Shown: positions 59,548 through 64,000 of the stretch, piece after piece
Position numbering within the stretch: position 1 is the first letter of the stretch
Layout: each line of letters begins with the position of its first letter
DNA from: PALSA-612 sp963776375
GTDB taxonomy: Bacteria > Actinomycetota > Thermoleophilia > Gaiellales > Gaiellaceae
DNA: 64,000 nucleotides
Direction of reading: 5' to 3'
Assembly: GCA_963776375.1 (NCBI GenBank)
Contig: CAVZMF010000009.1
Location: 268,008-332,007, forward strand
The notes under the pieces: generated by a model
Seen by the model: the letters and a program-made list of their open reading frames with translations, nothing else
Told to the model about the DNA's origin: nothing
Databases searched by the model: none
Made by a program: the position numbers and the translations under genes

Positions 59548-61683
59548 ATGGACTTTCACATCCTCGGCCCGCTAGAGGTTCTCTGCCATCACGTGCCGGT
59601 ACAGATCGCGGCGGGCAAGCAGCGGGCGCTCCTCGCGATGCTGCTCCTGAACGCGAACCACACGGTCTCCCGCGAGCGCCTCGTCGACGCGCTCTGGGGC
59701 GAGAACGTGCCCGGCTCGGCGCAGAAGATGGTGCAGATCCACGTGTCGCAGCTGCGGAAGGCGCTTCCGGAGCGGCGGCTGCACACGCGCGCACCGGGTT
59801 ACCTGCTCGAGGTGGCAGACGACGAGCTCGACCTCTCCCGCTTCGAACGCTCCGTCGCTTCCGCCCGGCAGGCGCTGTCCCGGGGCGATCCCGGGCAGGC
59901 AAGCAAGCTGTTGGGCAGCGCGCTCGCTCTCTGGCGCGGTCCGGCGCTGGCCGAGTTCGCGGAGCCGTTCGCACAGCACGAGAGCGCGCGACTCGAGGAG
60001 CTTCGCCTCGCCGCGGTCGAGCTGCGGATCGAGACCGAGCTCGCGCTCGGGCACCACCGCGACCTGGTCGGCGAGCTCGAGACGCTGATCGCCGAGCATC
60101 CGCTCCGCGAACGTCTTCGCTCCCAGCACATGCTCGCCCTCTACCGGTCGGGCCGGCACGCCGAGGCGCTCGCCAGCTACCAGGCCTTCCGGCGGACGCT
60201 CTCCGAGGAGCTCGGGATCGAGCCGTCCACGTCGTTGCGCGAGCTCGAGCGGCTGATGCTGAAGCAGGACCCGTCCCTCGAGCTGTCTCTGGAGGCGGAG
60301 ACTCGTGTCGCCGCACTCTCGCCTGCACGGGAGATCACGAGCGCGGCAGAGGGCGACGTCTGCTACGCGCGGAGCGGCGACATCAGGATCGCCTATCAGG
60401 TCGTCGGCGACGGCCCGATCGACCTCGTTCTCGTCCACGGCTATGTCTGCACGTTCCAGCCGGGGTGGGAACACCCGGGTCTGTCGGCCTTCTACCGGCG
60501 GCTCGCCGCGATGGGGCGCCTCATTCTCTTCGACAAGCGCGGCACCGGCCTCTCGGATCGAGTCTCCCCCGAGCGTCTCCCCGATCTGGAGACCCGCATG
60601 GACGACGTTCGAGCCGTCCTCGACGCCGTCGGCTCGGAGCGGGCGATCGTGCTGGGGATCTCGGAGGAGGTCCGATGTCGGCGCTGTTCGCCGCAACCCA
60701 CCCGCAGCGGACGCTGGCGCTGGTCCTCGTGGGCACGTTCCCACGTGAGATGCAGGCGCCCGACTACCCGGCCGGCGTGAGCAAGGAGGAGCTCAGCCGA
60801 CGCCTCGCCCTCCTTGACGAGGACGACTGGGCGTCGGCGGCGGCGCGGGACTGGCTCGGACGGGTCGGTCCGGACATCCTTCGCGATGCCGGAGGCGATG
60901 CGTTGGTATATGTCGTACATGCGACGCGGCGCGAGCCCCGGTGCGGTCAGGGCGATTCGGCTCATGAACGCCGAGATCGACATCCGCCACGTGCTGCCGA
61001 CGATCAGCGTCCCTACGCTCGTCCTCTACCGCGCTCGAGAAAGCTGGCGCGAAGGGTCTCGTTTCATGGGCGAGCACATTCCGGGTGCGCGCATGGTCGA
61101 GCTGCCGGGAAACGACCATCTCCCGTGGGAGGGAGATCGAGACGCGCTGCTCGACGAGATCGAGCGCTTCCTGTCGGGCATTCGGCTGGACGCGGAGCCG
61201 GACCGCGTGCTCGCCACGCTCGTTGCCACCGACGTCGTCGGAGCCGCTGCGAAGGCGGCTGACCTCGGCGGGCCCGCCTGGGACGACCTGCTGGCCAAGC
61301 ACGATGGCCTCGTGCGCGCGCAGCTCGCCCGCTTCCGCGGTCACGAGATCGACATCGAGGGCGGAGAGGTCCTGGCGATGTTCGACGGCCCGGCGCGCGC
61401 GGTCCGGTGCGCCGCGGCGATCGCGGACGGGCTCAGGACGCTCGGGCTCGACGTCCGGGCGGGCGTCCACACGGGCGAGATCGAGCAGGCGAACGGCAGC
61501 GTGCACGGCATCGCGGTCGACGTCACAACACGGATCTCCGCGGCTGCCTACCCGGGCGAGGTGATCGTGTCGAGCACGGTCAAGGACATCGTCGCCGGTT
61601 CGGGCATCGCCTTCGAGGAGCGCGGCGAGCACGAGCTCGACGGCGTGTCGAGCACGTGGCGTCTGTTCGCTGCTCTTGCCTGA
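59548..61683 (+). CDS. SARP regulator fused to alpha/beta hydrolase and degenerate cyclase domain (two frame breaks)
   Basis: About 711 residues. The SARP part (1-250) has an OmpR-like winged helix (DFHILGPLEVLCHHVPVQIA, VSRERLVDALWGENVPGSAQ) and a BTAD helical repeat (SYQAFRRTLSEELGIEPSTS). The alpha/beta hydrolase (about 265-530) has IDLVLVHGYVCTFQPGWEHP, and its nucleophile position GISEGGP has Ser as GxSxG. GNDHLPWEGDRDALLDEIER gives the His. The C-terminal cyclase domain keeps the first metal Asp (LVATDVVGAAAKAADLG), but the second site reads EGGEVLAMF instead of TGDGFLA, so it is probably inactive. The frame breaks near 60668 (one base missing) and near 60890 (one extra). Likely a ligand-controlled transcription activator. 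Confidence 0.8.
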
Positions 61684-61698
61684 TCCCCGGCGTCTGGC

Positions 61699-62980
61699 TC
61701 AGCGGCCCCCGCCGGCCTCGAGCGCCAGCAGGTCGTCGATCGTCTCGCGGCGGCGAATGAGCCGCGCCTGGCCGTCGGCGACGAGCACCGCCGCAGGGCG
61801 CGGCAGCGCGTTGTAGTTCGACGCCATCGCCAGGGTGTACGCGCCGGAGGCGGGTACCGCGAGGAGATCGTCCCGGCGCGGCTCGGGCAGCGGCACGCGC
61901 TCGACGAGCACGTCGCCCGACTCGCAGTGCTTGCCGCAGACCGTGTACACGCCGCCCGCCGCTTCGCCGGCGCGGTTCGCGAGCAGGCACGTGAACCGCG
62001 CCTCGTAGAGCTGCGGCCGCGGGTTGTCGGACATGCCGCCGTCGACTGCGACGTAGGTGACGGTCTCGCTCGACCTCTTGACGACGCCGACGCGGTAGAG
62101 CGTGATCCCGGCCTCTCCGACCAGCGACCGGCCGGGCTCGAAGACGAGCTGCGGCTGCGGCAGATCGTGCAACGTCCACGCGCGCTCCACCCGCTCGACG
62201 ATCGTCCGGGCGAAGTCATGGATCGACGGGGCGGTGTCCGTCTCGACGTAGCGAATGCCCAGTCCGCCGCCGACGTCGACGACCGCCGGTGTCCAGCCCA
62301 GCTCCGATCGGCATTCGGCCGCGAACCCGGCGAGCCAGTCGACCGAGAAGCGCGCCGGCGAGACGTCGAGGAGCTGAGAGCCCAGGTGGACGTGGAGCCC
62401 GGCGACGCCCAGGCCGAGCGTCCCGGCCCGCGCGATCAGCGGCAGTGCCTGCTCGGGCGGCAGGCCGAACTTCGAGCCGCGGTGACCCGTCTTGATCGCG
62501 TCGTGCGTGTCCGGGTCGATCCCGGGCGTGATCCGAACGAGCACGTCGCGAATGCCCGCAGCCGCCGCGCGTTCGGCCTCGTCGGCCGAGTCGAGCACGA
62601 CCAGCCAGGTGTTCGCCGCCGCGGCGCGCCGGAGTTCCTCGTCCGACTTGTTGTTTCCGTGCACGACGATCCGCTCCGGAGAGATACCGCCTCGGAGCGC
62701 CAGCTCGAGCTCGCCCAGCGTGGACACGTCCGCTCCGACACCTTCCTCGGCGAGCAGAGAGAGGACGGCGACGTTCGGAAACGCCTTCGATCCGTAGAGC
62801 GTGACCGCATCGCGGAGCCGCCTCGCGGTATGCCCGTGCCCGGGCTCGGATCGTCTGCTCGCAGTAGACGACGAGCGGCGTCCCGAACTCCTCGGCGAGC
62901 TCCGATGCGCGTCGGCCGCCCACGACGAGCTCGCCGTCTGCGACCGCCGCAGAGTCGGGAAAGAGGTCGAGGACACCCAT
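61699..62980 (-). CDS. lysA: Diaminopimelate decarboxylase (frame break near 62850)
   Basis: PLP enzyme for the last step of lysine synthesis, about 426 residues. N-terminus VLDLFPDSAAVADGELVVGG, then FGTPLVVYCEQTIRARARAY. The PLP Lys is in the AVTLYGSKAFPNVAVLSLLA segment. Further motifs: VRITPGIDPDTHDAIKTGHR, GLHVHLGSQLLDVSPARF, VDVGGGLGIRY, LVFEPGRSLVGEAGITLYRV, AVDGGMSDNPRPQLYEARF and the CESGDVLVE end motif. An extra G near 62850 shifts the first 40 codons. ATG 62980 starts it. It is divergent from the leuS leader and convergent with the cyclase-fusion gene. Confidence 0.93.
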
Positions 62981-63007
62981 GACTTCGACGCTACCACCCG
63001 CTAGACT
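62979..63007 (+). promoter_or_regulatory. leuS leader promoter
   Basis: ATGACT (62979-62984, four of six matches to TTGACA) and TAGACT (63002-63007) have a 17-base spacer. The expected transcript start is at or just before the GTG at 63017. It overlaps the divergent lysA start codon. Confidence 0.5.
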
Positions 63008-63016
63008 GCGCGGACT

Positions 63017-63037
63017 GTGCAGCACCTGCTCGCATAG
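63017..63037 (+). CDS. Leucine leader peptide VQHLLA
   Basis: A seven-codon frame, GTG CAG CAC CTG CTC GCA TAG, encodes VQHLLA with two adjacent Leu codons. The -10 TAGACT ends nine bases before the GTG, so the transcript probably begins at or next to the start codon, giving a leaderless message. It precedes a terminator hairpin and leuS. Slow translation at CTG-CTC during leucyl-tRNA shortage would allow attenuation control. It is too short to show conservation by itself. Confidence 0.5.
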   Translation: MQHLLA

Positions 63038-63078
63038 CGCAGGAAGCGGGCGCGGCCCCGCCGCGGCAGCTTCCCACG

Positions 63079-63102
63079 GCCTCTCGATCGAGAGGCTTTT
63101 TT
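63079..63102 (+). terminator. Attenuator terminator before leuS
   Basis: An 18-bp perfect palindrome (GCCTCTC arms around GATC, GAGAGGC) is followed by six T residues. It ends 25 bases before the leuS ATG, so it would stop transcription in the leader. Upstream GGAAGC (63042) can pair with GCTTCC (63069), giving a second, possibly competing hairpin. No T-box consensus is seen. Confidence 0.75.
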
Positions 63103-63126
63103 GTTTCCGGCCCCGATAGGACGGCG

Positions 63127-64000
63127 ATGGATCGGTACGACGCAGCGGCAATCGAGGCGAAGTGGCAGCGGGTCTGGGAGGACGAGAAGGCCTTCTCGAC
63201 GCCGAACCCCGCCCCCGGCGAGGGCGCGGACGAGAACCACTGGTACCAGCTCGAGATGCTCCCGTACCCCTCGGGGACGCTCCACATGGGACACGTCCTC
63301 AACTACACGATGGGCGACGTCCTCACGCATCTGCGGCGCCGCAGCGGCTGGCGCGTCCTGCGGCCGATGGGCTTCGACTCGTTCGGCCTCCCGGCCGAGA
63401 ATGCCGCCATCCGCGAAGGCGGTCACCCGCGAGAGATCACCGAGACGTACATCGGGGTCATCCGCAGGCAGATGAAGCGGCTCGGCTGGGCGATCGACTG
63501 GGACCGGGAGGTCTCGGCGCACGAGGTCCGCTTCTACAGGTGGACCCAGTGGCTCTTCCTCCGCTTCTTCGAGCGCGGTCTCGCGTACCGGAAGGCGGCG
63601 CCGGTCAACTGGTGCCCGAACGACCAGACCGTGGTCGCAAACGAGTACGTCATCGACGGGCACTGCGAGCGCTGCGGCGCGAAGGTCGAGGCGCGGAACC
63701 TCGAGCAGTGGTTCTTCAAGATCACCGACTACGCGGACGAGCTGCTCGAGTACGACCTGCCGCCCGGCGGCAACTGGCCCGAGCGTACGAAGACGATCCA
63801 GCGCAACTGGATCGGCCGCTCCGTGGGCGCCGAGCTCTTGTTCCGCGTCGACGAGTTCGGCGAGGACATGCCCGTCTTCACCACTCGCCCCGACACGGTC
63901 TTCGGCGCGACGTTCTTCGTCCTCGCGCCCGAGCACCCGCTCGTCGAGCGGATCCAGAACGAGGACGTGCAGGCCTATGCGCGCGACACGGCCGCCAAGC
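63127..64000 (+). CDS. leuS: Leucyl-tRNA synthetase, N-terminal part
   Basis: Charges tRNA-Leu with leucine; class Ia synthetase. The 291 codons in the window begin MDRYDAAAIEAKWQRVWEDE. The HIGH motif is PYPSGTLHMGHVLNYTMGDV, and GFDSFGLPAENAAIREGGHP lies next to it. The zinc region (VNWCPNDQTVVANEYVIDGH, CERCGAKVEARNLEQWFFKI) and the start of the editing domain (VFTTRPDTVFGATFFVLAPE) are present. The KMSKS loop lies beyond the right edge. ATG 63127. Its upstream attenuator suggests control by leucyl-tRNA charging. Confidence 0.97.
   Translation, partial: MDRYDAAAIEAKWQRVWEDEKAFSTPNPAPGEGADENHWYQLEMLPYPSGTLHMGHVLNYTMGDVLTHLRRRSGWRVLRPMGFDSFGLPAENAAIREGGHPREITETYIGVIRRQMKRLGWAIDWDREVSAHEVRFYRWTQWLFLRFFERGLAYRKAAPVNWCPNDQTVVANEYVIDGHCERCGAKVEARNLEQWFFKITDYADELLEYDLPPGGNWPERTKTIQRNWIGRSVGAELLFRVDEFGEDMPVFTTRPDTVFGATFFVLAPEHPLVERIQNEDVQAYARDTAAK

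Noticed and set aside
63001..63127. T-box riboswitch before leuS
   Set aside because: No T-box sequence or antiterminator consensus is visible, and the leader has room only for a short peptide and one or two hairpins.
1..64000. tRNA, rRNA, CRISPR array, insertion sequence or prophage genes
   Set aside because: None could be recognised by eye; the repeats seen are short palindromes or 11-bp regulatory units without spacers or transposase genes.

Overview
The window is GC-rich (about 70%) actinobacterial DNA with GTG and TTG starts, many 1-17 bp gene overlaps and few gaps. Gene content (CYTH-CHAD next to ppk1, form II CoxSLM set, SARP fused to cyclase, NrtR-controlled nadBCA, CGNR protein, membrane-less PhoR) suggests a class Thermoleophilia-type soil or sediment actinobacterium. 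That assignment is inference. No tRNA, rRNA, CRISPR array or insertion sequence was seen, and no gap exceeds 300 bases.

Layout. 0-6.8 kb: malate synthase A, an M19 dipeptidase and a glycolate oxidase operon (glcD, glcE, a VOC gene, glcF), i.e. glycolate/glyoxylate use. 6.8-15.8 kb: a secreted dimethylformamidase-like protein, a CO-dehydrogenase-like operon (coxS, coxL, coxM), a large cyclase/ATPase/TPR regulator and a secreted TlpA-like thioredoxin. 15.8-31.6 kb: a phosphate and polyphosphate island with ppx, ppk1, CYTH-CHAD, a MutT1-like Nudix/phosphatase, capA, phoX, phoU-pstB, pstC-pstA, pstS, an unknown secreted protein, and phoR/phoP. Five sites built of 11-bp direct repeats (GTTCACC type) stand before ppk1, phoX, pstB/pstC, pstS and phoR/phoP, so the island reads as one Pho regulon. 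33.2-38.7 kb: an arsenic island with three ArsR repressors, arsenate reductase, aquaporin, ArsM, ACR3 and small accessory proteins. 38.8-43.7 kb: a glycosyltransferase, nrtR and nadB-nadC-nadA with a clear inverted-repeat operator. 43.7-50.8 kb: a GNAT enzyme, a double-domain ABC ATPase with its giant permease, a CGNR protein, a CoA-transferase and a uracil-DNA glycosylase remnant. 50.8-59.5 kb: DedA, YyaL, a DsbA-family protein, an SRPBCC protein, an acyl-CoA dehydrogenase/flavin reductase/OsmC group, an MFS exporter and a secreted metalloprotease. 59.5-64 kb: a SARP-hydrolase-cyclase fusion, lysA and the start of leuS behind an apparent leucine attenuator.

The most striking item is at 53285-53899. 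This DsbA/FrnE-type oxidoreductase has an in-frame TGA exactly where the first Cys of its CPFC motif should be, followed by a hairpin that fits the bacterial SECIS model. It is a strong selenoprotein candidate.

Caveat: about 26 single-base breaks interrupt otherwise well conserved genes. Nearly all are repaired by deleting one G or C, often in a GGG or CCC run, so they look like consensus errors rather than decay. For such genes I give one span covering the whole locus and state where the reading frame breaks.
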